A stretch of 64,000 bases of DNA from Namhaeicola sp039714555 (GTDB taxonomy: Bacteria; Bacteroidota; Bacteroidia; Flavobacteriales; Flavobacteriaceae): NCBI GenBank assembly GCA_039714555.1, contig JBDLJB010000009.1, positions 1 to 64,000 on the forward strand. The letters run 5' to 3'. The first letter of the stretch is position 1. Each line of letters begins with the position of its first letter. The notes under the pieces are model-generated. The model was not told where the DNA came from and searched no databases. It worked only from the letters and a program-made list of their open reading frames with translations. Positions 17,726 to 26,491 of this stretch are shown here, in pieces. The translations under genes were made by a program, and so were the position numbers.

Positions 17726-17897
17726 TTAAATATTATAAGTATAAATAATAAGGTAGGAATTTTTGTATTATATAATTTTTGTAAATTTGTTTTCATATAA
17801 AAGTTAATTTTTGAGTTAAATAATTAGCGTTTTTAAAATCAAAAGTATATTAAATAGGTATTTCTCAAAATCCAAACAATTTTCAATAATTAAAAAA
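17726..17897. other. AT-rich spacer between the amt remnant and the first DUF4177-like gene
   Basis: No convincing coding sequence is visible. A TAAATTTG box at 17782-17789 preceded by TTG at 17763-17765 (16-base spacing) may be a weak promoter for the gene at 17898. Confidence 0.4.
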
Positions 17898-18065
17898 ATG
17901 AAAGAATATAAAATTATCAAGCAAACAGGTACAGCAATGAAATCTCAACAAGATTTTGAAGATCTGATTAATAGTTATGCAATAATGAGATGGGATGTAA
18001 TTAATGTTTTCGCTCATAGAGGTTTAATAAAAGCTGTATTAGTAAGGGAAAAAATTGAGAAATAG
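17898..18065 (+). CDS. Small DUF4177-like protein, copy 1
   Basis: A 55-residue protein starting MKEYKIIKQTG. It has an Asp/Glu-Phe-Glu-Asp-Leu-Ile-Asn helix (residues 19-27) and a MRWDVINVFAHRGLIKAVL strand pattern, the look of DUF4177-type small proteins that have one helix packed on three strands. The function is unknown. A second related gene lies at 19623 behind the SPFH gene. The last 22 bases before the C-terminal codons are repeated exactly downstream of that second copy. The start is the first ATG after an A-rich leader. Confidence 0.65.
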   Translation: MKEYKIIKQTGTAMKSQQDFEDLINSYAIMRWDVINVFAHRGLIKAVLVREKIEK

Positions 18066-18115
18066 TTTTCAGTAATTTATTTAATAAATTGCATAATACC
18101 TTGAAATTCAGTATA

Positions 18116-18526
18116 ATGAAAAAAGTGATTTATTTTTTTCTTTTAGTGTCTTTTGCAGGATGTGATAATGATCAGCCTGATTGTTCTAATATAGCTTGTA
18201 CTGAAATTTTTAAAACTATTATGGTTTCTATTAAAGATGCCGATGAAAATCCTGTTGCATTAGATAAGTTTATAGTTTTTGACATGAATACCGGGAGAGA
18301 TATTACTAGAGAAGTAAGTCCTGCTGAATATGAATTAATGATACAAAATGGGACTTACCCTTTATTTGGTGATGAGCAGTTATCAAACTATATAAACTCA
18401 AAAACAACTGTAAATTTTAAAGGATTTGATGACGATAAGGTAATTGTAAATTCTGTTTTCACAGTTGGTGCAGATTGTTGTCATGTTTTACTTTATGAAG
18501 GGGAAACAGAGATAATAATTAATTAA
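18116..18526 (+). CDS. Small lipoprotein of unknown function
   Basis: A lipoprotein with signal MKKVIYFFLLVSFAGC (lipid-modified Cys at 16), giving a 136-residue precursor. The ATG at 18116 is preferred over an in-frame TTG at 18089 because it starts the signal sequence exactly. The mature part has a Cys-rich N-terminus (CDNDQPDCSNIACTEIF), then a compact beta-rich domain (KTIMVSIKDADENPVALDKFIVFD), and a CC pair near the C-terminus (ADCCHVLLY), so disulfides are likely. No family was recognised. It lies between the first DUF4177-like gene and the SPFH operon promoter. Confidence 0.7.
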   Translation: MKKVIYFFLLVSFAGCDNDQPDCSNIACTEIFKTIMVSIKDADENPVALDKFIVFDMNTGRDITREVSPAEYELMIQNGTYPLFGDEQLSNYINSKTTVNFKGFDDDKVIVNSVFTVGADCCHVLLYEGETEIIIN

Positions 18527-18683
18527 TCAAAATTTTGATTTTTCTTTCATATTCAGAATTTACCATTCCTTTCTGATAAATAAAAAATTTCTTTTTTTAC
18601 TTCAACTACTTGTATTATAGCTATATACAATATTAATATTTTATTCATAATGATAATTTTAAATAAAAAATTGAAATAAACTC

Positions 18684-18714
18684 TTGTTTATAATAATTTA
18701 AAATGATATATTTG
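18684..18714 (+). promoter_or_regulatory. Promoter of the SPFH-DUF4177-PH-RHH operon
   Basis: TTG at 18684-18686 and TATATTTG at 18707-18714 are 20 bases apart, a full Bacteroidetes promoter. It ends 33 bases before the SPFH start and is overlapped by a symmetric repeat element. Confidence 0.7.
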
Positions 18715-18734
18715 TGATATCATAATAATATCAT
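18703..18734. promoter_or_regulatory. Symmetric operator-like element (four half-sites, one dyad centre)
   Basis: ATGATAT at 18703-18709, the palindrome TGATATCA at 18715-18722 and ATATCAT at 18728-18734 all share the same dyad axis between 18718 and 18719. The element covers the -7 box and the expected transcription start. This is the arrangement expected for tandem binding of ribbon-helix-helix dimers. The last gene of the operon (20358) encodes such a protein, so autoregulation is inferred. Confidence 0.5.
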
Positions 18735-18747
18735 AAAATTTAATCCC

Positions 18748-19605
18748 ATGAAAGAAGAGAAAATAATTAAAGTATCCAGTGGTTATGTATTTTTAGCACT
18801 TACAATATTGTTGATATTAGGGGGTGTTTACTCTGTAATTAACATTAATAAATGGTTTATTATTTCTATAGTTATAGGTGTTTTTTTTATACCGGGTTTC
18901 TTTTTGGTAAATCCTAACACTTCAAAAGTATTGTTGTTATTTGGTAAATATATAGGAACAGTTAAAGAAAATGGTTTCTTTTGGGCAAATCCTTTTTATA
19001 CTAAAAAAGGAATTTCGTTAAGAGCCAGTAATTTTGACAGTGAGCGTGTTAAAGTAAACGATAAACTTGGTAATCCAATTATGATAAGTACTATTTTGGT
19101 ATGGAAAGTAGAAGATACCTTTAAAGCTGCATTTGATGTAGATAATTATGAAAATTTTGTCAGGGTACAATCTGATGCAGCCGTTAGAAAACTCGCAAGT
19201 TTATATCCATACGATAATTTTGAGGATGATGATAAGGACGAAGAAATTACTTTACGTGCAAGTGTTAATGAAGTAAGTTTAGCTTTGGAAAAAGAACTAG
19301 CTGAAAGATTAGAAATGGCTGGTATTGAAGTATTAGAAGCCCGGATAGGTTATTTAGCTTATGCACAGGAAATTGCGAGTGCTATGTTAAAACGGCAGCA
19401 AGCAACAGCCATTATAGCAGCGCGTCATAAAATTGTTGAAGGAGCTGTGAGTATGGTTGAAATGGCCTTAGATAAATTAAGCAAAAAAGAAATTGTTGAG
19501 CTGGATGAAGAAAGAAAAGCTGCAATGGTTAGTAATTTGATGGTAATTTTATGTTCAGATAAAGATGCAACACCGGTTGTAAATGCAGGTACATTGAGTC
19601 ATTAA
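18748..19605 (+). CDS. SPFH/Band 7 domain membrane protein
   Basis: A 285-residue protein with two hydrophobic segments near the N-terminus (about residues 10-30 and 35-53), then an SPFH domain (NPNTSKVLLLFGKYIGTVKENG to about residue 190). The C-terminal helical region includes AYAQEIASAMLKRQQATAI, typical of flotillin/prohibitin-like proteins that form oligomeric rings on membranes. It resembles stand-alone bacterial SPFH proteins more than HflK/HflC. It is first in an operon with a DUF4177-like gene (17-base gap), a PH-like membrane protein and a ribbon-helix-helix protein, a grouping that suggests one functional unit. Confidence 0.85.
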   Translation: MKEEKIIKVSSGYVFLALTILLILGGVYSVININKWFIISIVIGVFFIPGFFLVNPNTSKVLLLFGKYIGTVKENGFFWANPFYTKKGISLRASNFDSERVKVNDKLGNPIMISTILVWKVEDTFKAAFDVDNYENFVRVQSDAAVRKLASLYPYDNFEDDDKDEEITLRASVNEVSLALEKELAERLEMAGIEVLEARIGYLAYAQEIASAMLKRQQATAIIAARHKIVEGAVSMVEMALDKLSKKEIVELDEERKAAMVSNLMVILCSDKDATPVVNAGTLSH

Positions 19606-19622
19606 TAAATAAACTTTATAAA

Positions 19623-19793
19623 ATGAAGGAATATAAAATAATCCAAAAAGGGTTTTGGAAAAAAGATGCAGATCTGGAAGATTCAATCAATCAATTTTCC
19701 AGAGAAGGTTGGGTTGTTAAGAGTGCTGTAGGTGACAGTACTGGTAATTTTACTAAAATTATTCTAGAACGTGATAAAAACAGGATGTATTAG
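19623..19793 (+). CDS. Small DUF4177-like protein, copy 2
   Basis: A 56-residue protein starting MKEYKIIQKGFWKKDADLED. A helix (residues 15-27, ending in SINQF) is followed by a SREGWVVKSAVG strand pair and a C-terminal KIILERDK strand, as in copy 1 at 17898. It lies 17 bases after the SPFH gene and 17 bases before the PH-like gene, so it is in the operon. Its last codons and the bases after them repeat the 3' end of copy 1 out of frame (TGTATTAGTAAGGG...), the trace of a duplication or recombination. Function unknown. Confidence 0.65.
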   Translation: MKEYKIIQKGFWKKDADLEDSINQFSREGWVVKSAVGDSTGNFTKIILERDKNRMY

Positions 19794-19810
19794 TAAGGGA
19801 AAAAATTAAA

Positions 19811-20335
19811 ATGAAAGTATTTACTGAAACACAGCGTTTTAACCAATGGTGGTTAATAGTTTTATTTACAATTATTGTTGTAAAAATCACCTATGATCTT
19901 TTTACTGAATTTTTTCAGATTGAAATGGGAACTAATACAAAATCCCTAATATCATTGATTATAAGTTTAATAATTTTGGGAATGGTTCTTATTTTGATAT
20001 TTTCGATGAAGTTAAAATCCAGAATTGATGAAAAAGGTATTTATTATCAATTCTTCCCTTTTCATTTTAAATTAAAAAAAGTAGCATGGGAAGAACTTAA
20101 GAGATGTTATGTGCGTAAATATAATCCTCTACTTGAATATGGTGGTTGGGGAATAAGAAGAATTTATAGAAAAGGCGGATTAAGAGGAAATGGCATAGCA
20201 TATAATATTAAAGGTAATATGGGGATTCAAATGGAATTTAATGATGGTGGTAAAATATTATTAGGCACTCAATTACCTGAAAAAGTAGAATTAATTTTAC
20301 GAAATTATCAATACAAATTGGAAGATAATTCTTAA
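19811..20335 (+). CDS. Membrane protein with PH-like cytoplasmic domain (DUF6141-like), SPFH operon
   Basis: 174 residues with two transmembrane helices (about 14-33 and 44-65), then a soluble beta-rich domain (SRIDEKGIYYQFFPFHFKL, WEELKRCYVRKYNPLLEYGGWGIR, MGIQMEFNDGGKILLGTQ). The pattern of a short bacterial PH-like fold ending in a helix (LPEKVELILRNY) is recalled from small proteins beside SPFH genes in this phylum. The family number is uncertain. It lies 17 bases after the DUF4177-like gene and 22 bases before the RHH gene. It is perhaps a partner of the SPFH ring at the membrane, by context only. Confidence 0.65.
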   Translation: MKVFTETQRFNQWWLIVLFTIIVVKITYDLFTEFFQIEMGTNTKSLISLIISLIILGMVLILIFSMKLKSRIDEKGIYYQFFPFHFKLKKVAWEELKRCYVRKYNPLLEYGGWGIRRIYRKGGLRGNGIAYNIKGNMGIQMEFNDGGKILLGTQLPEKVELILRNYQYKLEDNS

Positions 20336-20357
20336 TAAAAGGAATAAAAAATTTGAG

Positions 20358-20519
20358 ATGGCAAAGAAGAAAGCTTTCGCATTGCGAATTAATGAGGATA
20401 TACTCAAAGCTATTGAAAAATGGGCAGCTGATGAGTTTAGATCTACAAATGGACAATTGGAATGGATGCTGCAAAAAGCTCTAAAAGATGCTAAAAGATT
20501 GCCTAAAAAACTTGATTAA
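20358..20519 (+). CDS. Ribbon-helix-helix (Arc-like) DNA-binding protein
   Basis: A 53-residue protein. The N-terminal strand KKAFALRINEDI matches the DNA-contacting ribbon of Arc/MetJ-type repressors. It is followed by helix A (LKAIEKWAADEF) and, after a STNGQ turn, helix B (LEWMLQKALKDA). That is the whole RHH fold; there is no extra domain and no toxin gene follows. It is last in the SPFH operon, 22 bases after the PH-like gene, and followed by a terminator. It probably binds the symmetric element at 18703-18734 and autoregulates the operon. This is inferred from position and repeat geometry. Confidence 0.78.
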   Translation: MAKKKAFALRINEDILKAIEKWAADEFRSTNGQLEWMLQKALKDAKRLPKKLD

Positions 20520-20542
20520 AAGCATAACAAAATTGCAGAAAT

Positions 20543-20574
20543 AAAAAACTCCAAATATTTATTTGGAGTTTTTT
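20543..20574. terminator. Bidirectional terminator between the SPFH operon and the DPP7 gene
   Basis: AAAAAACTCCAAAT pairs exactly with ATTTGGAGTTTTTT around a four-base loop, with U-tract potential on both strands. Confidence 0.8.
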
Positions 20575-20587
20575 GATTTATAACTTG

Positions 20588-22804
20588 TTATTTCTTCTTA
20601 GGATGTACCAATGTCATTTCTTCAATTAAATGGGTAGCTCCAGCATATTTATCTATAATAAATAGAACATATCGTATATCAACACTGATACTTCTTACGA
20701 TATCTGCATCATAATAAAGATCACCCATAACACCTTCCCAGGTACCATCAAATAATAAACCAGTTAAATTACCATTGGCATCCAAAACAGGGCTTCCTGA
20801 ATTTCCACCTGTTGAATGGTTGGTTGTTAAAATATTTACAGGCATTTTACCATTTTCCCCATATTGTCCGTAATCTTTTGTATTGTAAAGATCTCGTAAT
20901 TTTTGAGGTACATCAAACTCATAATCTCCGGGTTTATATTTTTCCATTACACCGTTTAAATAGGTATTAGTTGTATAGATAACACCGTCTTTTGGTTCAA
21001 AACCCTGTACACGTCCGTAGTTGGCTCTTAAAGTGAAATTTGCATCAGGATAAAAACGATCTTCGGGGAAAACTTCCATCAGGGCTTTCATATACTTTTT
21101 TTGAATAGCAGCCAACTGTAAATTTATTTGTTGGAATTCAGGGCTGATTTTAGTATAATAAATTTCGTGAATTTCTTTGGCAAATACATAAGCAGGATCA
21201 TTATTCAGCTTTTCAATGACCTTTTCCGGTGTACCGGATAATAATTCATTTGCTCCTTTCAAGCTGGTTAGTTTTGTATTTTGATAAATATCATTTGTCA
21301 ATGCTGTATAATCAATTCCTATCATATTTTCCGGTAAATATTCTTTAGGGATCTTTTCAGCATATAAATTTGTCAGCTTTTCAAAAACAGGCTGATCAAC
21401 TTTGGCACTGTAGTTTTTATATTTTCTTTCATAACCAGATAAAACCCTTTGCTTAGCTTTTTCATAGGCTTCTTCTCCGCCTTTTTTATAGGCTTGCTCT
21501 AATTGATATGCACTAAAGGTAATATTTAACAATTCTACATTTCTATAAGCTACTTCATTCCAATAATCTCTTGCCAAAGCAACCTCTTCAATTTCTTTAT
21601 AGAGCTTTTCAAAATCAGATAAGATTGATTGGTATTCAACCAGATCTTTTTCTTCAACTATTTTACTGAACTCTCTTTCTTTAGCTTTTTTCTTTTCAAT
21701 TACATTTTTTTGATGAATTCCCTGGTTTTCACCAATGAAGAATTTCCAATAATTAGCAATTCCTGCAAATTTAGATGCATACTGAATTCTTATTGCATCA
21801 TCAGCACGCATATATTTATCCATTATATTTAATGCATTTTCTCTTACTTCAATTTTGGCAGGATTTAATACATTCACTTTTTGAGCAATACCAACAGCGG
21901 GTAAATATTCATCAGTTCTTCCGGGAAAACCGAAAATCAAAGCAAAATCATTTTCTTCCACTCCGTCTAATGAAATTGGTAAGTAGCGTTTTGGCTTGTA
22001 TGGAACATTGTCTTTGGAATATTCTGCCGGACGATTATTAACATCTGCATAAATTCTGAACATAGAAAAATCTCCTGTATGGCGTGGCCACATCCAGTTA
22101 TCGGTATCCTTACCAAATTTACCTATTGATGATGGTGGAGCACCTACCATTCTAACGTCTTTATAAACTTCTTTAATAATCAAAAAGTATTGATTCCCTT
22201 TGTAAAAAGATTTTACATTGGCAGTTTGCCATTCTTCTTTTACAGCTGATTTTGTAACCTTTGTAATATTTTGATCTGTCAATTTCTTTTTTGCTGTTTC
22301 ATCCATATCATCATTGATACCGGCTAAAACCTGAGAAGTTACATCATCAATTCTTATGATAAAAATTGCTGTAAGATTTGGAGTTGGCAATTCCTGATCA
22401 TAATTTTTTGCCCAAAAACCATCTTTTAAATAATCGTGTTCAACCGTAGAATGTGACTGAATCGCTTCATACCCACAGTGATGATTTGTTAACAGCAATC
22501 CGTTAGGAGAAATAACTTCAGATGTACACCCTCTTCCAAAAATTGCGATGGCATCTTTTAAACTTGAATTGTTTACATCGTAAATATCCTTGGCAGTTAA
22601 ATTACTCCCTAATAATTGCATTTCCTCTTCATTCATTCCTTCCAAAAGAGAAGGTATCCACATACCTCCCTGGATCTCTTTAGCTTCTTCGTTGCTTAGC
22701 GTTTTTGGTGCTTCAGGGGCAACAATACTGGTTGTTTCCTGGGTCGTTTTACAGGAAATAATGCTTAAAAAAGCAAATAATAAATAGATTCTTAAATGTT
22801 TCAT
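20588..22804 (-). CDS. S46 family dipeptidyl-peptidase, DPP7-type specificity, lipoprotein
   Basis: Exported serine exopeptidase that removes dipeptides from peptide N-termini. The start at 22804 (MKHLRIYLLFAFLSIISCK) gives a lipobox with Cys 18, so it is chosen over an upstream ATG at 22852; this makes 738 residues. The S46 triad is visible: His in LTNHHCGYE (about 108-109), Asp in RHTGDFSMFR and S669 in GGNSGSPVLD. Eighteen residues after S669 lies G687 (FDGTWEG). In the characterised Porphyromonas enzymes Gly here marks DPP7, which prefers hydrophobic residues at P1. It lies 158 bases downstream of a paralogue with Arg at this site. Confidence 0.92.
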   Translation of the reverse strand: MKHLRIYLLFAFLSIISCKTTQETTSIVAPEAPKTLSNEEAKEIQGGMWIPSLLEGMNEEEMQLLGSNLTAKDIYDVNNSSLKDAIAIFGRGCTSEVISPNGLLLTNHHCGYEAIQSHSTVEHDYLKDGFWAKNYDQELPTPNLTAIFIIRIDDVTSQVLAGINDDMDETAKKKLTDQNITKVTKSAVKEEWQTANVKSFYKGNQYFLIIKEVYKDVRMVGAPPSSIGKFGKDTDNWMWPRHTGDFSMFRIYADVNNRPAEYSKDNVPYKPKRYLPISLDGVEENDFALIFGFPGRTDEYLPAVGIAQKVNVLNPAKIEVRENALNIMDKYMRADDAIRIQYASKFAGIANYWKFFIGENQGIHQKNVIEKKKAKEREFSKIVEEKDLVEYQSILSDFEKLYKEIEEVALARDYWNEVAYRNVELLNITFSAYQLEQAYKKGGEEAYEKAKQRVLSGYERKYKNYSAKVDQPVFEKLTNLYAEKIPKEYLPENMIGIDYTALTNDIYQNTKLTSLKGANELLSGTPEKVIEKLNNDPAYVFAKEIHEIYYTKISPEFQQINLQLAAIQKKYMKALMEVFPEDRFYPDANFTLRANYGRVQGFEPKDGVIYTTNTYLNGVMEKYKPGDYEFDVPQKLRDLYNTKDYGQYGENGKMPVNILTTNHSTGGNSGSPVLDANGNLTGLLFDGTWEGVMGDLYYDADIVRSISVDIRYVLFIIDKYAGATHLIEEMTLVHPKKK

Positions 22805-22962
22805 CTGTTTAAATTTTTTTGATTTCTGAATGTTGAAAAAAATTGAATACATTCAGGAACTCACATAAATTTTAATCATTCTTCTGTAGGAATTTTGAAT
22901 GATGAAAATTCATGTTCGTTTCATTTTTATAATTAATTTAATTTATCAATATGTTTTCTTGA

Positions 22963-25089
22963 TTATTTTTTAGGATGTACTAATTTCATTTCATCTATCA
23001 ATCTTTTATCGCCGGCATATTTATCGATAATAAATAAGATATAACGAACATCAACCATTATATTTCTGCAAATATCAGGGTCGTAATTATAATCACTCAT
23101 GGTACCTTCCCAAACTCTGTCAAAATTTAAACCGATTAGATTACCTTTTGCATCTAAAGCCGGACTGCCTGAGTTGCCACCTGTTGTATGGTTTGTTCCA
23201 ATAAAATTGACAGGCATTTTGCCATTTATGCCATAATTCCCAAAATCTTTATTCTCATACAGATCGATCAATTCTTGTGGAAGATCAAACTCATAATCAC
23301 CGGGTTTATATTTCTCTATAACACCACCTAAATAAGATACCGGTTCGTAATATACTGCATCGCGAGGATTGTAACCTTTTACTTTACCATAGGTTACACG
23401 TAAAGTACTGTTAGCATCCGGAAAAAATCTTTCATCAGGAAAAGTTTCCATCAATGCTTTCATATACTCTTTTTGAACTGCTTGTATTTGAAGGTTTATT
23501 TCATTGAATTTGGGGTTGATCTTTGTATAGTAATCTTTTGATAAATTCTTTCCTAGGCTATAGGCAGGATCAGCATTTATTTTTTCAATTACTTGTTGTT
23601 GAGTTCCCTCCATAAGGGATTTAAAACCTTCAGGAGTTGTTAATTTTGTAGTACTGTAAATAGTATTGGTCAAATCAGTATAATTTACATTTTTAAGTTT
23701 ATCTGAAAGGTATGCTGCTGGGATTTTTTTACTGTAAATTTCAATTAGTTTTTCAAAAACATCTTTGTCAACTTTTGGACTGTAATTTTTGTAATCACCT
23801 TTAGATGAATTAATTAATTTAGACCTCTCTGATTCAAAACTTGTAGGATTTGCGGTTACTTTTTCTTCAAATTGATAAAGTTTAATAGTAGCTCTTAGCA
23901 ATTCTACATTTCGATAAGCAACTTCTTGCCAATAGGCTCTTGCTAAAGCAACTTCATCAATTTCTTTATAAAGTTTGTCAAATTCATTGAGCAAATTTTT
24001 GTATTCTGAATTGTTTTGATTTTTATTTAAAAATTCTTGTTCTAAATTTTGTTTTTTAGCAATTGCTTTTGATTTTTCAATTCCTTGATTTTCACCGATC
24101 CACTTTTTCCAATAATTGGCAATTCTGGCGTATTTTGAAGCATATTGAATTTTAATTTTATTATCAGCACGCATATAAACATCAACTATTTTAAGTGCTT
24201 CATCTCTTACCTCAATTTTTGCAGGATTGATTTTATGAACTATTTGATCTATAGCGATTGCTGGTAAATATTCATTTGTTCTTCCCGGAAAACCAAAAAC
24301 AAGTGTAAAATCATCTTCGGCAACACCATCTAATGAAACAGGTAAAAAATGCTTAGGTTTGTAAGGAACATTATCTTTACTGTATTCAGCAGGTTTGTTA
24401 TTTTTATCAGCGTAAATTCTAAACATTGAAAAATCACCGGTATGACGAGGCCACATCCAATTATCGGTATCCGAACCAAATTTACCAATAGAAGTAGGAG
24501 GTGCACCTACTAATCGAATATCTTTAAAGTTCTCAGTAACAAATAAAAGGTATTGATTTCCTTTATAAAAAGCTTTAACCTGTACGTCTTGCCAATCTTC
24601 TTTACTTACATTTTTTTTAACTAAATTAATATTTTGATCGATCTTTGATTGTTTTTCTTTAACGGTCATCTCTTCATTAACACCATTAAACACTCGTGTT
24701 GTAACATCGTCAATTCTATTAATAAAAGTAACATACATACCCGGATTTGGTAATTCTTCAGTATCATTCATAGCCCAAAAACCATTTTTAATATAGTTAT
24801 GTTCTACTGATGAATGTGATTGAATAGCTCCATAACCACAGTGATGATTGGTTAAGATCAAACCTTTGTTTGAAATTATTTCACCGGTACAACCTCCATT
24901 GAAATGAATAATTGCATCTTTTAAACTTGAGTTGTTTGCATTGTAAATATCTTTGGCAGTCATTTTGCTGCCTAATTTTTGCATTTCAGTTTCGTTCATT
25001 CCTTCCAGTAAAGAAGGAATCCACATGCCACCTTGTTGAGCAGTTATTTGAAATGCAATTAAGAAAAATAGTATTCTAATATATTTCAT
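22963..25089 (-). CDS. S46 family dipeptidyl-peptidase, DPP11-type specificity
   Basis: Paralogue of the next gene, exported by a plain signal peptide (MKYIRILFFLIAFQITAQ, cleavage near Gln 19) instead of a lipobox. The start at 25089 is preferred to the upstream ATG at 25125. Length 708. The triad is intact: His in LTNHHCGYG, Asp in RHTGDFSMFR and S640 in GGNSGSPALD. The specificity site 18 residues later is R658 (FDRVWEG), the Arg that in DPP11 pairs with Asp or Glu at P1. With the DPP7-type neighbour the cell would cover acidic and hydrophobic P1 residues, fitting peptide-based nutrition. It has its own promoter at 25123-25151. Confidence 0.92.
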   Translation of the reverse strand: MKYIRILFFLIAFQITAQQGGMWIPSLLEGMNETEMQKLGSKMTAKDIYNANNSSLKDAIIHFNGGCTGEIISNKGLILTNHHCGYGAIQSHSSVEHNYIKNGFWAMNDTEELPNPGMYVTFINRIDDVTTRVFNGVNEEMTVKEKQSKIDQNINLVKKNVSKEDWQDVQVKAFYKGNQYLLFVTENFKDIRLVGAPPTSIGKFGSDTDNWMWPRHTGDFSMFRIYADKNNKPAEYSKDNVPYKPKHFLPVSLDGVAEDDFTLVFGFPGRTNEYLPAIAIDQIVHKINPAKIEVRDEALKIVDVYMRADNKIKIQYASKYARIANYWKKWIGENQGIEKSKAIAKKQNLEQEFLNKNQNNSEYKNLLNEFDKLYKEIDEVALARAYWQEVAYRNVELLRATIKLYQFEEKVTANPTSFESERSKLINSSKGDYKNYSPKVDKDVFEKLIEIYSKKIPAAYLSDKLKNVNYTDLTNTIYSTTKLTTPEGFKSLMEGTQQQVIEKINADPAYSLGKNLSKDYYTKINPKFNEINLQIQAVQKEYMKALMETFPDERFFPDANSTLRVTYGKVKGYNPRDAVYYEPVSYLGGVIEKYKPGDYEFDLPQELIDLYENKDFGNYGINGKMPVNFIGTNHTTGGNSGSPALDAKGNLIGLNFDRVWEGTMSDYNYDPDICRNIMVDVRYILFIIDKYAGDKRLIDEMKLVHPKK

Positions 25090-25122
25090 TTGATATGAAT
25101 TTAATTGATAAAAAATTTCAAA

Positions 25123-25151
25123 CAAATATACATAACCTTATTGTATTTCAA
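25123..25151 (-). promoter_or_regulatory. Promoter of the DPP11-type gene
   Basis: On the minus strand TTG at 25151-25149 and TATATTTG at 25130-25123 are 18 bases apart, and the box ends 33 bases before the ATG at 25089. Confidence 0.7.
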
Positions 25152-25353
25152 TTAAGAAAATTGGTAACAAATCTACTAAGTAACTATACAAATTTCTAGG
25201 TTGAAAATTCAACAATGAAGTTAAGGATGCTTTTTTTTGAAGCTATAAATGATTTCCTTAATATATTATTTAAAGGTAATCACTGAAATGGTATTTATTT
25301 TGTACGTAATAACCGAAAAGACAGACTTATGGTAGATTTCAAAAATATTTAAT

Positions 25354-25361
25354 TATTTTTG
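25354..25361 (+). promoter_or_regulatory. -7 box (TATTTTTG) upstream of the DUF808 gene
   Basis: TAnnTTTG match 22 bases before the ATG at 25384; no matching -33 TTG. Confidence 0.35.
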
Positions 25362-25383
25362 AAGTCAACAGAATAAACAAGAT

Positions 25384-26271
25384 ATGACAGGATTTTTTGC
25401 GATTTTAGATGATATTGCTACATTAATGGATGATGTAGCTGTAATGTCAAAGATAGCTGCTAAGAAAACAGCTGGAGTATTGGGCGACGATTTGGCCGTA
25501 GGAGCTGATCAGGCATCAAGTTTTAGAGCTTCGAGAGAATTACCGGTACTTTGGGCTATTACTAAAGGGTCATTTTTAAACAAGTTGATTATTTTACCAT
25601 TTGCTTTTTTGTTAAGTGCTTTTTTACCACAATTAATTGTACCCATTTTACTTATTGGTGGAGTATATCTTAGTTATGAAGGAGTTGAAAAAATTATTCA
25701 CACATTTTTTCATAAAGAAAACCATAACATAGATGAAATAATTGAAAGTAAAAGTTCAAAAGAGCTGCTTGAAGTTGAAAAATCAAAGATTAAAACAACT
25801 ATTCTAACAGATTTTATACTATCTATTGAGATTATTATGATTGCTTTAGGAACTGTTTCAGATCAACCACTTATGAAACAAATTTTAGTTGTATCAATTA
25901 TTGCTATTGTTGCAACTGTTGGTGTATATGGAATTGTAGCTTTGATGGTTCGTATGGATGATACCGGGTATAAATTGGTAAAGAATGCAAGAGGAAAATC
26001 TAAGTTTGTCAAATCAGCTTTTGTAGCAACAGGTAAAGGTTTGGTTTGGACCTTGCCAAAACTTATTAAATTACTTGGTATTGTTGGTACCATTGCGATG
26101 TTATTGGTAGGAGGAGGAATGTTTGTTCATAATATTCACCAGATTCATGAATTTTTTCATGCAATACCTATTATTGTTACAGAACTTGTTATGGGATTGA
26201 TTGTAGGGCTTATTGCTTTTATTATTGTGGAAACCTTTAAGAAGGTTAAAACAAAATTATCTAATAAGTAG
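25384..26271 (+). CDS. DUF808 family inner-membrane protein (YedI-like)
   Basis: 295 residues with the unmistakable family start TGFFAILDDIATLMDDVA and AAKKTAGVLGDDLAVGADQ, followed by RELPVLWAITKGSF. Five to six hydrophobic segments follow: around residues 66-100, 138-158, 163-188, 225-245 and 262-285. The function of the family is unknown. It is monocistronic, with no signal that it belongs to the channel pair 220 bases downstream. Confidence 0.88.
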   Translation: MTGFFAILDDIATLMDDVAVMSKIAAKKTAGVLGDDLAVGADQASSFRASRELPVLWAITKGSFLNKLIILPFAFLLSAFLPQLIVPILLIGGVYLSYEGVEKIIHTFFHKENHNIDEIIESKSSKELLEVEKSKIKTTILTDFILSIEIIMIALGTVSDQPLMKQILVVSIIAIVATVGVYGIVALMVRMDDTGYKLVKNARGKSKFVKSAFVATGKGLVWTLPKLIKLLGIVGTIAMLLVGGGMFVHNIHQIHEFFHAIPIIVTELVMGLIVGLIAFIIVETFKKVKTKLSNK

Positions 26272-26491
26272 GTTTTGTGTAAAATGTGTATCAACAAAAT
26301 ATATCTATTTTAGTTTTAATATGAGTATTGGTAGATAAATCGGCTTTTTTTTTAACAGAGACCAATTAAATTAAAAAGTAAATTAAGTTTATTATTTTTT
26401 ATTTTTGTGTACCATATAATTTTTTTTTAGTTTTATATTTTAACAAATTATTTAGTGTGCTGAAATCATTCAAGTATAATTATAATTGACC

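Noticed and set aside
18525..18540. Terminator after the small lipoprotein gene
   Set aside because: AATCAAAATTTTGATT is a perfect palindrome but with no loop and no G/C-rich stem, so it is too weak to call.
20358..20519. Antitoxin of a toxin-antitoxin pair
   Set aside because: The RHH protein is the last gene of the SPFH operon, a terminator follows at once, and no toxin-like gene adjoins it.
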